Both the position numbers and the translations under genes were made by a program. The notes under the pieces are model-generated. The model was not told the DNA's origin. It searched no databases and saw only the letters and a list, made by a program, of their open reading frames with translations. Positions 16,386 to 24,780 of a stretch of 64,000 nucleotides of DNA are shown here, in pieces. Each line of letters opens with the position of its first letter. Position 1 is the first letter of the stretch. The stretch is from Pararhizobium sp. Its GTDB lineage: Bacteria > Pseudomonadota > Alphaproteobacteria > Rhizobiales > Rhizobiaceae. Location: assembly GCA_030655075.1 (NCBI GenBank), contig JAURWE010000131.1, positions 1-64,000 on the forward strand, in the 5' to 3' direction.

Positions 16386-16613
16386 ATGCTGGAATGGCTC
16401 AACGCATACTTTATCTCGCGCAAGAAGCACCTTGAGATAACCGAGTTTTATCGCAAACTTGTTAGGCGGCTCCATCGGGAAAATATGGAGCTACGGTCGC
16501 ACGTCGATGCGCGGACACTGGCCAGCATGGTGGAACATCGCACGCGGCTTGCCGACCGCCAGCAGATGCGGCAGCGGGACGGTAACGTGGTGCGTGGAGA
16601 TTTCCGTCGGTAA
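16386..16613 (+). CDS. Small helical protein of unknown function
   Basis: 75 residues: 'MLEWLNAYFISRKKHLEITE' followed by 'FYRKLVRRLHRENMELRSHV' and an Arg/Gln-rich tail. It is probably one or two amphipathic helices with coiled-coil character and no signal peptide or known domain. ATG follows GGGGAGG. Its promoter resembles EcfG sites, suggesting a stress role. It lies between a divergent small gene and an EAL protein gene. Confidence 0.6.
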   Translation: MLEWLNAYFISRKKHLEITEFYRKLVRRLHRENMELRSHVDARTLASMVEHRTRLADRQQMRQRDGNVVRGDFRR

Positions 16614-16760
16614 CATCGAGTGGGCGCGTTTACCCATCATCCGCCTAGTCGAGTAAAACCGTTCGGGCCGCAGAGGATATCATGCGGTCGGTCGGATCTG
16701 GCCGAAAGAGATCCTTTACGCTTCGATGTTACTGAGAAGCCTGAAAACTGGATAGCGCCA

Positions 16761-17522
16761 ATGTCTAAATCCTGCGTCGAATGCCGCAACGGCGAGAAAT
16801 TCGAAATCCCCTTCACGATGGCGTTTCAGCCGATTGTCGATGTTTCGACACAACAGGTTTTTGCGCATGAGGCGTTGGTGCGTGGACCTGCCGGGGAAGG
16901 CGCATGGTCGGTTCTCTCAGCTATCGACGACAAGAACAGATACGCTTTCGATCAGCAGTGTCGGGTTAAGGCGATTGAGCTTGCCTCCTCCCTTTACAGT
17001 CAAGACGACAACATCGGCCTGTCGATCAACTTCATGCCGAATGCGGTTTACGAGCCCCGGGCTTGCATACGGCTGACCCTGGCTGCCGCCATGCGGACCA
17101 AATTTCCGACAAAGAACATCATCTTCGAATTTACAGAGAGTGAGCAGCTGGATACCGGTCATCTCTTCAATATCCTGCGCACCTACCGCGATATGGGCTT
17201 CCGCACCGCAATCGACGATTTCGGCGCTGGTCATGCCGGGCTGGCATTGTTGGCGGATTTCCAGCCTGACATTGTTAAATTGGACATGGCATTGATCCGA
17301 GGGATCGATACTGACACTGCACGCCAAAAGGTCGTCAAACATACCGTCGCCATGCTCACAGACCTCGGCGTTACGCCGCTCTGCGAAGGCATCGAGACAG
17401 TTGGCGAACTTCAGACCCTCAAAGATCTTGGCGTCAGACTGATGCAGGGCTATCTGATCGCTCGTCCGGCGTTCGAGTCTTTGGCAACACCGCAGTATGA
17501 GACGTTGCTCAAGGCCGCTTGA
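16761..17522 (+). CDS. EAL-domain cyclic di-GMP phosphodiesterase
   Basis: 253 residues, essentially one EAL domain. 'FTMAFQPIVDVSTQQVFAHE' is followed by EAL in 'HEALVRGPAGEG'. Further catalytic positions are visible: Asn in 'SINFMPNAV', Glu in 'FEFTESEQLD', Asp-Asp in 'IDDFGAGHAGL', Lys in 'DIVKLDMALI', Glu in 'LCEGIETVGE' and Gln in 'LMQGYLIARP'. The enzyme should be active on c-di-GMP. The frame is open from 16620, but the ATG at 16761 begins the domain directly and I chose it, with a weak ribosome site. There is no partner sensor domain. Confidence 0.92.
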   Translation: MSKSCVECRNGEKFEIPFTMAFQPIVDVSTQQVFAHEALVRGPAGEGAWSVLSAIDDKNRYAFDQQCRVKAIELASSLYSQDDNIGLSINFMPNAVYEPRACIRLTLAAAMRTKFPTKNIIFEFTESEQLDTGHLFNILRTYRDMGFRTAIDDFGAGHAGLALLADFQPDIVKLDMALIRGIDTDTARQKVVKHTVAMLTDLGVTPLCEGIETVGELQTLKDLGVRLMQGYLIARPAFESLATPQYETLLKAA

Positions 17523-17735
17523 GTCGTCTCAACCCGATTGCGTCTCATCACCGACGGATCCTCGTCACCGTAAATGCGGTCTGGCTGCGACCTATTCGTC
17601 GAGGTTCCACACCTTGGACACAGCGTCCGATCCAAAAGGTTTGGGGTACATCTGAGATAAGAAGCATTGGATGCTGCACAAATTGATGCTGCATAAGGCG
17701 AAACCCCTAAGGCGACGGAAAGTTATTGCTACCAG

Positions 17736-17760
17736 GGAACAGTTCATCTCTGAGCGGGTT
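17736..17760 (+). promoter_or_regulatory. Candidate EcfG promoter of the PRC-barrel gene
   Basis: GGAAC (17736-17740), 16 bases, GGTT (17757-17760), 32 bases before the PRC-barrel start. PRC-barrel genes of this type are commonly general-stress genes in rhizobia, which fits. Confidence 0.4.
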
Positions 17761-17792
17761 TTGCTTGCTCCGTTTCAAAAGGAGGGATCACA

Positions 17793-18067
17793 ATGGATCA
17801 CAGCAATCACATTCGTCCTGCAACCGCCAAGCTGACACCGGACGTCTTGCAAGGCGCGACGGTCTAGGCGCCGACCACCACGAGGTCTGCAAGCTAGATC
17901 ATGTCCACGGCGCTGGCGTTGGCAGCAAGGCCTTTATCGACGTCGGTGGATTTCTCGGCATCTTCGCGAAGGCGGTTGCCGTTTCCCTGCTGGATCTGGA
18001 TGTTATGCGGGACGAAGACGGCGAGGTTCACGCCGTCACATCATGGTCCAAGGATCAGCTCAAGGAT
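17793..18067 (+). pseudogene. PRC-barrel domain protein gene, broken by a 1-base deletion
   Basis: A strong AGGAGGG site precedes ATG. The first 24 codons read 'MDHSNHIRPATAKLTPDVLQ' then GATV and meet TAG at 17865-17867. In the next frame the protein continues at once: 'HHEVCKLDHVHGAGVGSKAF', 'IDVGGFLGIFAKAVAV' and 'DEDGEVHAVTSWSKDQLKD', the standard PRC-barrel sequence. Intact relatives read ATVYG at the break. Inserting one C (TAC GGC) restores it, so one base is missing. The C-terminus after QLKD also looks degraded. Confidence 0.8.
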
Positions 18068-18310
18068 AGGCTGAGCACACCATTATTAAACACCGTCAGG
18101 GAGTCCGGCCTACGCCAAGCTTCGTGGGTACGATTTCGATCACACGTTGGTCAAATGTCAAAGGTCTGGTGTCCATCATGCTTCTTCGCGCTCCCGGGTT
18201 CCACTGAAGATGCGCTCGACCCGCCAAACCTACCAGTCCTGTCGGCTTAAGACCACGGCTTCGTCCCTAGGATGGGAGGCCAGCAGCCGCCATCATTCTG
18301 GTGGAACCCC

Positions 18311-19051
18311 ATGATTTGCGTTGGCCGGGTAATGGAAGTCTGGCGTTATCCGGTGAGCTCTATCGGCGGCGAACGGATGGAGAGGATCGAAACGGCCCCT
18401 GACGGCGTGGTCGGCGACCGTCATTTTGCCCTGTTCGAGCGCGACACCGGTCTGCCGGCTGCTCCGGAAAAAGATCCGCGCTGGCGCTCTGCATTGTTCC
18501 TGCGGTGTGAGAGATCGAAGGAAGGCCAGCTGCGCATCAGATTTCCAGATGGGTTTTGCTTCCGTCTCGACGACACAGCCTTGCCCGAAGCCTTGACCCG
18601 ATACTTCGGTTTTCCGGTTGCGATCGGCATGTATGCACGACCCGACCAAAGCGACGAATACAAGCTTCCGGTCATCGAGAACCGCTATGTCCCAAGCGCG
18701 CTCCACATCCTGACAACCGCATCCCTGCAAAAACTGTCTCAACTGGGCAGCGTCGGCCAAACCGACCGCCGTCGCTTCCGGCCGTCGATTCTGATCGAAA
18801 GCAGTGAAACGAATGCCTTTCTGGAAAACGGTTGGATCGGCCACGCTCTATATATCGGAAACATTCGCACAACTGTTCTTGAAGCAACGAAACGCTGCGG
18901 CATGACGCTGATCGCACAGCCCGGTATCGACGAAGATCCGGAAATTCTTCGCAACATCTTACGCCACAACAGGCGCAATCTTGGCGTTTACGGAGCAATT
19001 GACCGCGCCGGGCCAGTCAAGATCGGCGATCCGGTTTACGCGGACATTTGA
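18311..19051 (+). CDS. MOSC domain protein
   Basis: 246 residues. The N-terminal beta-barrel domain begins 'GRVMEVWRYPVSSIGGERME' and is followed by 'VVGDRHFALFERDTG'. The MOSC domain contains the conserved Cys in 'EATKRCGMTLIAQPGID' and ends 'GPVKIGDPVYADI'. MOSC proteins move sulfur or reduce N-hydroxylated compounds using a molybdenum cofactor or cysteine. The substrate here is unknown. The ATG at 18311 starts in line with the family, and an earlier ATG at 18272 is possible. Its 3' end overlaps the convergent FAD-protein gene by 16 bases. Confidence 0.88.
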   Translation: MICVGRVMEVWRYPVSSIGGERMERIETAPDGVVGDRHFALFERDTGLPAAPEKDPRWRSALFLRCERSKEGQLRIRFPDGFCFRLDDTALPEALTRYFGFPVAIGMYARPDQSDEYKLPVIENRYVPSALHILTTASLQKLSQLGSVGQTDRRRFRPSILIESSETNAFLENGWIGHALYIGNIRTTVLEATKRCGMTLIAQPGIDEDPEILRNILRHNRRNLGVYGAIDRAGPVKIGDPVYADI

Positions 19052-20724
19052 AACTTGCGCGCACTGTCCTGTTCGATGTCATCAAGGATCGCGGCCGATA
19101 CAGTCCTGCCAATGTCATGGGCACTGGTGATGCCCTGCACAAAGGGAAGCTTGTGCAACAGGAAGGAGATCGCCGCACAATAGAGGCGATTGCTGAGGTT
19201 GTTCTCGAATTTCGGGCGGAAGGCGTCATCGAGATCGATACCGCCGGTCCGTGTCGTCGTCTCGACGGCATCGGCACTGACGATAGCTTGGGCCTCCAGC
19301 GTCGCTGCCTTTCGCACGACGCCTTGTTCGATCAAGGTCGGAAACGGTATGTCGGTGGCAGACATCGCATGTTGGCCGGTGGCATCGATGAACGCGTCGT
19401 ATCGTGCCGTTTCTCCCTGATGCATCAACATGACGCCCCGTTCGACACCATCCGTCGTGAGGGTATAGTCTGCACCCAGCGCGACAATGTCGAGCAGGCC
19501 AGCGCGATGAAGCGCCAGCAATCGAGCAATCGAAGCATGCGGAACGGTGGCATAATCATCAACGAACACCGTCTTGAAAAATTTGTGAAAACGCTCGAGG
19601 TCGGTTTTATCGAGGTGCGGGATCGCTCTGGCAACGATTTCATGCATTCTGAGAATCGCATACCGCCATTGTACCGTGTAGCGATTGACCTTGTTCTGCT
19701 CGGCTTCCGCCAGATTTCTCGCAGCCCAGACGAAGGGATCGGTTGCTTCGCGTGCAGCGAAATAGGCTGGCGCAATGGTCTCGACCGTCAACAGCGACAG
19801 TCCGATCTGCGCGGCATAGTCCGGATCCGCAGCCACAAGTTCCTGCTTGAACAGGGCGAAAATGTCGTCGAGCAAATCATGCCGACCGGTCGCCAGGAGC
19901 GCATCTATGGCGTCATTCGTGCAGAACCTCGGCGGGATGTAAGGAATTTCACAATAGAAATCCGCCTCTGGAAGCAGCCCCTTGCGCGACATCATCGTGA
20001 CGTGGAAATGCTCATTGTCGCCGCTGGTTTGAAATTGCAGGTGTCCTGAGGCGTCGAGATAGAAAGCACCATGGGCTGTGGCCACCGTGATCAGCGCATC
20101 GATGCCGCTCAGCGACGTTCCGAGAATTCCGACACTGCAGTTGCCGATCTGCTTGAGAGCAGGCGCCGGCCAGGGCGACACGAAGTATCCAGGCTTGACC
20201 TCGATGCTTTCAGGCCAATTGTGGCCGGTGGCCATAACGACATGATCAAATGCAAACATGCTGCGCGTTTCATCGGGCCGCTCGATTGTCACGTGGACAT
20301 CTTCGGCCTGGAGCGCGATGTCCACGACGCGCTGGCGCGCCCGAATATCGATACTGTGCCCGTTTCCCCGCCCTAGATGCACAAGCTGAAGAAACTGTGC
20401 CTGCAGAAATTCACCAAGGACGACGCGGGGATAAAACTCACGCGCACTGATGGCGTCACGATGAATCAGCATCCGCTGAAGCGTCTCGTCGGATTGCCGG
20501 CCGAGCCAGGCAACCAGCGTCTCGCAGATTTCAGGCAGCTCGATGCTGGCGATGTTGGAGAGCATCGCCCGGTCGTTGATATCGGGATGATAGGGCGTCC
20601 CCTTGCCCGGATCGCTCTCAGCTTCGAAAACAGTGATCGACAGCGGAACGGAGGAGCCAAGAAGGCCTTTGAGCGTATAGATTCCGGTTGGACCCGAACC
20701 GATGATTGCTATTCTGGCTGTCAT
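19036..20724 (-). CDS. FAD/NAD(P)-binding protein (NAD_binding_9 family)
   Basis: 562 residues. A Rossmann FAD motif is at the N-terminus, 'IAIIGSGPTGIYTLKGL', followed by 'GKGTPYHPDINDRAMLSNIA' and 'VVMATGHNWPE', a layout typical of the FAD-NAD(P)-binding YdhS/HcaR-like family. 'CSVGILGTSLSGIDALITVA' begins a second nucleotide-binding element. It is probably a flavin oxidoreductase of unknown substrate in the cytoplasm. It converges on and overlaps the MOSC gene tail to tail, so antisense interference between the two is possible. Confidence 0.85.
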   Translation of the reverse strand: MTARIAIIGSGPTGIYTLKGLLGSSVPLSITVFEAESDPGKGTPYHPDINDRAMLSNIASIELPEICETLVAWLGRQSDETLQRMLIHRDAISAREFYPRVVLGEFLQAQFLQLVHLGRGNGHSIDIRARQRVVDIALQAEDVHVTIERPDETRSMFAFDHVVMATGHNWPESIEVKPGYFVSPWPAPALKQIGNCSVGILGTSLSGIDALITVATAHGAFYLDASGHLQFQTSGDNEHFHVTMMSRKGLLPEADFYCEIPYIPPRFCTNDAIDALLATGRHDLLDDIFALFKQELVAADPDYAAQIGLSLLTVETIAPAYFAAREATDPFVWAARNLAEAEQNKVNRYTVQWRYAILRMHEIVARAIPHLDKTDLERFHKFFKTVFVDDYATVPHASIARLLALHRAGLLDIVALGADYTLTTDGVERGVMLMHQGETARYDAFIDATGQHAMSATDIPFPTLIEQGVVRKAATLEAQAIVSADAVETTTRTGGIDLDDAFRPKFENNLSNRLYCAAISFLLHKLPFVQGITSAHDIGRTVSAAILDDIEQDSARKFQMSA

Positions 20725-20952
20725 TTAGAACCTATTCCCGAAGCCAGCAGAATTGACGTATAGAAGAACATGCGGCACGCACTAATCCGCCGGACGATTG
20801 TTTGTTCCAGCTGTCACGCAGTTGTTCGGTGAAGCGGTAGACCCCTCTAAGCAGGGTCATGCGACAGCATCACGTGAGTGTCGTTGACGGGTTATCTGAC
20901 GCGCGCCCGAGTTAAAAGCCGTTCCGCAGCAACGATATTTTCCCACTCAAAG

Positions 20953-21190
20953 CTAGATATGGCGCATCATTTGTGTCACCGCCGGATCATCTAAAGCATA
21001 GCGGAGCTCGTCATGGATCACGAGGCCGAAAGCGCCCGCGGATCGCAGGCTTTTTGCAGCCGGGTGGGGTTCGGAATAGTTCATGCGTTTTGCCACGGCC
21101 AGGATATTCTCGCGAACCTCCGGGCTCAGCTTCTCCGGCCTGTTGAAAGCGTTGGAGACACCCGCCCGTTTGCCTGCCTCTTGCTTGCCC
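20953..21190 (-). pseudogene. Fragment of a LacI-family regulator
   Basis: Minus-strand residues read 'KRAGVSNAFNRPEKLSPEVR', then 'ENILAVAKRMNYSEPHPAAK' and 'FGLVIHDELRYALDDPAVTQ', the start of a LacI-type repressor, ending at a stop after about 75 residues instead of about 330. The helix-turn-helix has lost the few residues normally between AGVS and NAFN (S.STVS), so DNA binding is gone. It abuts the SDR fragment near 21190. Confidence 0.75.
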
Positions 21191-21193
21191 GAT

Positions 21194-21466
21194 TCAGCCT
21201 CCAAGGCAGCAGTAATGGCGCTCACCGCGAGCGCCCAAGAAGTCGCCGGCTCGGGGATCATCGTGAACTGCGTCTGCCCTGGTATGACGAATACCGCGAT
21301 GTTGTTGGTCGGGGGAGCCGAGTTCATCAATGCCAAGCTGGCAGCCCTGCCGATCGGCCGAGCCGGCGAACCAGAGGAAATCGCCTCAGCCTATGTCTAT
21401 CTCGCTTCGGACCAGGCCGGCTTCTTCATCGGCCAGAGCATTTCGCCCGTAGCGGCGGTGTCATAA
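21194..21466 (+). pseudogene. Fragment of a short-chain dehydrogenase
   Basis: 'SASKAAVMALTASAQEVAGS' (the YxxxK helix, with D in place of the catalytic Tyr), then 'IIVNCVCPGMTNTAML', then 'GRAGEPEEIASAYVYLASDQ' and a normal C-terminus. The nucleotide-binding first half is missing. It begins exactly where the LacI fragment ends, on the opposite strand. Confidence 0.75.
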
Positions 21467-21850
21467 ATGGGAATAGCTCTCAAGCCGCTCGCGTCGGCAG
21501 CGTGGTGCAACTGAACATCATCGAGCGCATCGAACATGCCATTGTTAAGGAATTCCGAAAGGCTCCGCAATGTCCGCATCACGATGTGGCAGTTGAGCAG
21601 CGCTCGAAAGAGTTCGGTACTCACATTCGACGCGCCAGGCGGCAGATCCGCATAGCCTGATGAGCTAGACAACGTGGCTCCCAAAGTGACAGGCCCGTCC
21701 TCCTCGCCCAACACACCGCGATCGACTAGGAACTTGTATGTCTCCGCCTGATTGGGCCCCGCGTTCCAGAACGCCCGCAGGGAATTTGGGGTAAAGGCCC
21801 GCAATCTCGTCGACTTGCCGCCGCCAGGCTGGCTTCGGAAAATGTGTACT
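21467..21850 (-). pseudogene. Fragment of a P-loop ATPase
   Basis: A minus-strand frame contains 'HIFRSQPGGGKSTRLRAFTP' (Walker A), 'ETYKFLVDRGVLGEEDGPVT', 'SGYADLPPGASNVSTELFRA' and 'LLNCHIVMRTLRSLSEFLNN', a plausible ATP-binding domain of the large-ATPase type. It has neither a native N-terminus nor a rest of protein: both ends run into the neighbouring fragments. The family is uncertain. Confidence 0.5.
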
Positions 21851-21989
21851 GCGCCCTTTAGCAATCCTCGTGGAGCTTTTCGAGGACCTTGGGCGAAAAC
21901 AGGTGAACGAAATCTTGGTCGTGGTCCGCTCAGACATGCGTTCAAGAAAGTGGTTTGCACGATATGCCATTACAGTTCTCGATGCCGGC

Positions 21990-22442
21990 TTTCCCGAGGG
22001 CGATTTCGACGATCTCAACAACGGCATCGCTCACACATTCAACCGCATCACCAAATATGTGGCGACGCACCGGCCGGAAACGCTGACCTGGCAGAACAGC
22101 CAGGGGCTGGGCACCGACATCGCCGCGACACTGCGCGATCTGAAAGGACATGACGGGCCGGACCTATTGATCCAGGGCAGCAGCGAGATGATCCAGACCC
22201 TGCTCGCCAACGACCTGGTCGACGAGTTCCGGCTGCTGATCTTTCCGATCATCTTCGGCAAGGGCAAGCGCCTGTTCGGCGACAGCGCCATGCCGGCCGG
22301 CCTGAGGCTGACCGGCAGCAGCACCACCGAAAACGGCATCATCCTGGCGAACTACGAGCGCGGCGGCGCGATCGAGACCGGCTCGTTCGAAATGGAAACG
22401 CCGACCCAGGCGGAGCTGGACCGGCGGGCAAACCTCACCTGA
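21990..22442 (+). pseudogene. Dihydrofolate reductase-like (RibD_C) protein, N-terminus lost
   Basis: 'FDDLNNGIAHTFNRITKYVA', then 'DGPDLLIQGSSEMIQTLLAN', 'DLVDEFRLLIFPIIFGKGKR' and 'GSSTTENGIILANYERGG' match the second half of the dihydrofolate reductase-family reductases. Roughly the first 85 residues, including the N-terminal strand and cofactor loop, are missing and replaced by unrelated sequence. The frame is open from an ATG at 21870, so a chimeric product is possible but unlikely to work. Confidence 0.75.
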
Positions 22443-22444
22443 AG

Positions 22445-22489
22445 GCATGTCTCCCAAAAGTGTGCTGCGGTTTTGGGACGAAGACATGC
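22445..22489. repeat. 45-bp intergenic palindrome of rhizobial type
   Basis: GCATGTC (22445-22451) pairs with GACATGC (22483-22489), and inside them CCCAAAA pairs with TTTTGGG around a GTGTGCTGCGG loop. I recall near-identical elements scattered in Rhizobiaceae intergenic DNA. It lies between two converging genes and may also end transcription. Confidence 0.6.
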
Positions 22490-22504
22490 ATCAAAAGAGA
22501 CCAC

Positions 22505-22903
22505 TCAGGCGGCGCAGGCCTGACACAGGCCCTTGATCTCGATCGTCGTCTTTTCCGCCTTGAAGCGGCGGGCCTGCGTCCAGGCCGACAGACGATCCTC
22601 GATCGAATGGTCGTGAAATTCCGTCACCTGGCCGCAGCTTTCGCAGATGGCAAAGGCGGTCAGGCCGTGGCTGTGGCAGTCCTCGTTCGGATGGGCACAG
22701 GCGACGAAGGCATTCATGCTTTCGAGCCGGTGCACGACGCCCATTTCGAGGAGTTTTTCCAATGCCCGGTAGACCTGCAGCGGCGCGCGAAAGCCGTGGT
22801 CGCGCAGCTTGTCGAGGATCGTATAGGCGCTGAGCGGCCCTTCGGCGTGGGTCAGCGCCTCGAACACCAGCGACTGGTTTTTGGTCAGGTTGAGCTTGCT
22901 CAT
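22505..22903 (-). CDS. zur: Zinc uptake regulator Zur (Fur family)
   Basis: 132 residues. The N-terminal winged helix has 'VYRALEKLLEMGVVHRLESM'. The metal region has 'CAHPNEDCHSHG', the structural-zinc pair 'CESCGQ' and the C-terminal 'CQACAA'. Its position overlapping znuB by one base (TGATG) and the zinc genes around it identify it as Zur rather than Fur or Irr. With bound zinc it should repress znuA, znuCB-zur and zigA through the palindromes at 24719, 24740 and 25841, so it represses itself. Confidence 0.94.
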   Translation of the reverse strand: MSKLNLTKNQSLVFEALTHAEGPLSAYTILDKLRDHGFRAPLQVYRALEKLLEMGVVHRLESMNAFVACAHPNEDCHSHGLTAFAICESCGQVTEFHDHSIEDRLSAWTQARRFKAEKTTIEIKGLCQACAA

Positions 22904-23736
22904 CAGTGGTGTCCCCCATGGGAAATGTGTGGCGCGGCCGCAGCCTCGGTCTTGCGGCCGAAGGGCAGCAGGCTCAGAACGAAAAGACCCAGTGCGGCCA
23001 CGACGATCGACGGACCGGACGGCGTGTCGAAATGCAGCGAGCCGAACAGGCCGCCAGTGACGGCGATGGCGCCGATCAGCGAGGCGAGCACGGCCATGAT
23101 CTCCGGCGTCGAGGAAAACCGCCGCGCCGTGGCGGCGGGAATGATCAAGAGCGAGGTAATCAGCAGGATGCCGACCACCTTCATGGCAATGGCGATGACA
23201 AGCGCCATCAAGAGCATGAAGAAGAACCGCGCCCGCTCCGGCTGCAGGCCCTCGGCCTCGGCCAGTTCCGGGCTGACGGTGGAGGCGAGCAGCGGCCTCC
23301 AGAGATAGACGATGGCAAAGAGCACGAGAATGCCGCCGCCCCAGACCAGATCGATATCAGCCTCGGTGACGGCGAGAATATCGCCGAACAGGAAGCCGAC
23401 GAGATCGATGCGCACCCAGGTCATGAAGGCGACCATGACGAGGCCGATCGCCAGCGTCGCATGCGAAAGAATGCCGAGCAGCGCATCGGTCGACAGCGCA
23501 CCGCGCCGCTGCAGGAGCAGCAGCAGAACGGAGACGGCCGCCGCAACGAGAAAGACACTGAGCATCAGGTTGAGCTCGAACAGCAGCGACAGGGCGACGC
23601 CGAGCAGCGCCGAATGGGCCATCGTGTCACCGAAATAGGCCATGCGCCGCCAGATGACGAAACAGCCGAGCGGCCCGGTGGTCAAGGCGACGCCGATGCC
23701 GGCAATCAGCGCCCGGGTGAAAAAATCATCCAGCAT
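22903..23736 (-). CDS. znuB: Zinc ABC transporter permease ZnuB
   Basis: 277 residues, ABC-3 family, with about seven to eight membrane segments and the typical 'GDTMAHSALLGVALSLLF' and 'MKVVGILLITSLLIIPAATA'. The C-terminal tail ends 'AAAAPHISHGGHH', a short His cluster. I chose the ATG at 23736 (MLDDFFTRAL), which overlaps the end of znuC by 11 bases. The frame is open upstream only because it runs through the His codons of znuC. It forms the inner-membrane channel. Confidence 0.95.
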   Translation of the reverse strand: MLDDFFTRALIAGIGVALTTGPLGCFVIWRRMAYFGDTMAHSALLGVALSLLFELNLMLSVFLVAAAVSVLLLLLQRRGALSTDALLGILSHATLAIGLVMVAFMTWVRIDLVGFLFGDILAVTEADIDLVWGGGILVLFAIVYLWRPLLASTVSPELAEAEGLQPERARFFFMLLMALVIAIAMKVVGILLITSLLIIPAATARRFSSTPEIMAVLASLIGAIAVTGGLFGSLHFDTPSGPSIVVAALGLFVLSLLPFGRKTEAAAAPHISHGGHH

Positions 23737-24676
23737 GGCGATGCCCCTTCGCGTCCACTGGTGCCGGGTGATCATGGCCGTGGTTGTGATCGTGATGATC
23801 ATGGTCATGGTGGTCATGACTGCAGCCCGGGCCGTGATTGTGATCGTGGCCGCAGGCCTCGGTGTGCTCGTGGTGGTGTCCGTCGTCCTTGTGGCAGTGG
23901 TCGGTCACTGAGCCGTCATTGTGCAGCACCCGGCCATCGGGCAGATGTGTGTGATCGTGATCATGGCTGTAGACGGCCAACGTCTGGGCGGCGCGCGTGC
24001 CGAACAGTTTGAGATATTCCGGGCTCTGGCTCACCGCCTGTGGCGTGCCGCGGCAGCAGACATGGCCATTCAGACAGATGACCGTGTCGGTCTCGGCCAT
24101 GACGACGTGCAGATCATGCGAGATCAACAGGATGCCACATCCGGTCTGGTTGCGGATCGACTTGATCAGATCGTAGAGCGCGATCTCGCCCGAGAAATCG
24201 ACGCCCTGCACCGGCTCGTCGAGAACCAGAAGGTCGGGCTTGCGGGCAACGGCGCGGGCAAGCAAGGCCCGCTGGAATTCGCCGCCGGACAGGTGCTGAA
24301 CCTCGGCTTTCGCCAGATGCGCAATGCCGGTCGAGGCCAGCGCCGCCGCGATCTCGCGGCCGTTCAGCGGCCCGGTCAGGGTCATCAGCCGCTCGACGCT
24401 CAAGGGCAGCGTCCAGTCGATGGCAAGCTTCTGCGGCACATAGCCGACCCGGAGGCCCGCCAGCCGCTCCACCCTGCCCTCGCTCGCCTTCAACACGCCG
24501 ATGGCCGCCTTGGCACTGGTCGATTTGCCCGAGCCGTTCGGCCCGATCAGCGTGACGATCTCGCCCCGGCGCACGGAAAAATCGACGCCGCGCACCAGCC
24601 AGCGGCCGGAACGGCTGACGCCGACATTGGAGAGCGAGACGAGCGGCTTGGCGTTTTCAGAGGAAACATGGAGCAT
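23726..24676 (-). CDS. znuC: Zinc ABC transporter ATPase ZnuC with long His-rich tail
   Basis: About 316 residues. The ATPase part has Walker A 'GPNGSGKSTSAKAAIGVL', signature 'LSGGEFQRALLARAVARK' and Walker B 'LLVLDEPVQGVDF'. From about residue 235 it carries an extension of about 80 residues with some 26 His and a few Cys, for example 'HHHEHTEACGHDHNHGPGCS'. Ordinary ZnuC lacks such a tail of this size. It could buffer zinc or sense it at the cytoplasmic face. The longer start at 24733 lies inside the Zur box, so I used the ATG at 24676. First gene of znuCB-zur. Confidence 0.95.
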   Translation of the reverse strand: MLHVSSENAKPLVSLSNVGVSRSGRWLVRGVDFSVRRGEIVTLIGPNGSGKSTSAKAAIGVLKASEGRVERLAGLRVGYVPQKLAIDWTLPLSVERLMTLTGPLNGREIAAALASTGIAHLAKAEVQHLSGGEFQRALLARAVARKPDLLVLDEPVQGVDFSGEIALYDLIKSIRNQTGCGILLISHDLHVVMAETDTVICLNGHVCCRGTPQAVSQSPEYLKLFGTRAAQTLAVYSHDHDHTHLPDGRVLHNDGSVTDHCHKDDGHHHEHTEACGHDHNHGPGCSHDHHDHDHHDHNHGHDHPAPVDAKGHRHAG

Positions 24677-24718
24677 CAAAAAAATCCGGATCGGCTGTTG
24701 CCACCTGCTATGGCACAC

Positions 24719-24731
24719 GTTATAGCATAAC
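24719..24731. promoter_or_regulatory. Candidate Zur box 1
   Basis: GTTAT-AGC-ATAAC, with perfect 5-bp arms, 42 bases before znuC. Its centre is about 22 bp (two helical turns) from box 2. Confidence 0.6.
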
Positions 24732-24739
24732 ACAATTGA

Positions 24740-24754
24740 TGTAATAACATTACA
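24740..24754. promoter_or_regulatory. Candidate Zur box 2
   Basis: TGTAAT-AAC-ATTACA, with perfect 6-bp arms, 26 bases before znuA. The same arms recur upstream of zigA at 25841. Confidence 0.75.
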
Positions 24755-24780
24755 GCATCAATCAACCCCGGAGACCCCGC

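Noticed and set aside
21870..21989. A new N-terminus for the dihydrofolate reductase-like protein
   Set aside because: It lacks the conserved start and cofactor region; it is read-through of unrelated sequence, so the gene is called broken.
22906..24012. A 368-residue plus-strand frame over znuB/znuC
   Set aside because: It is antisense to clear zinc transporter genes and repeats low-complexity Glu/Gly/Arg.
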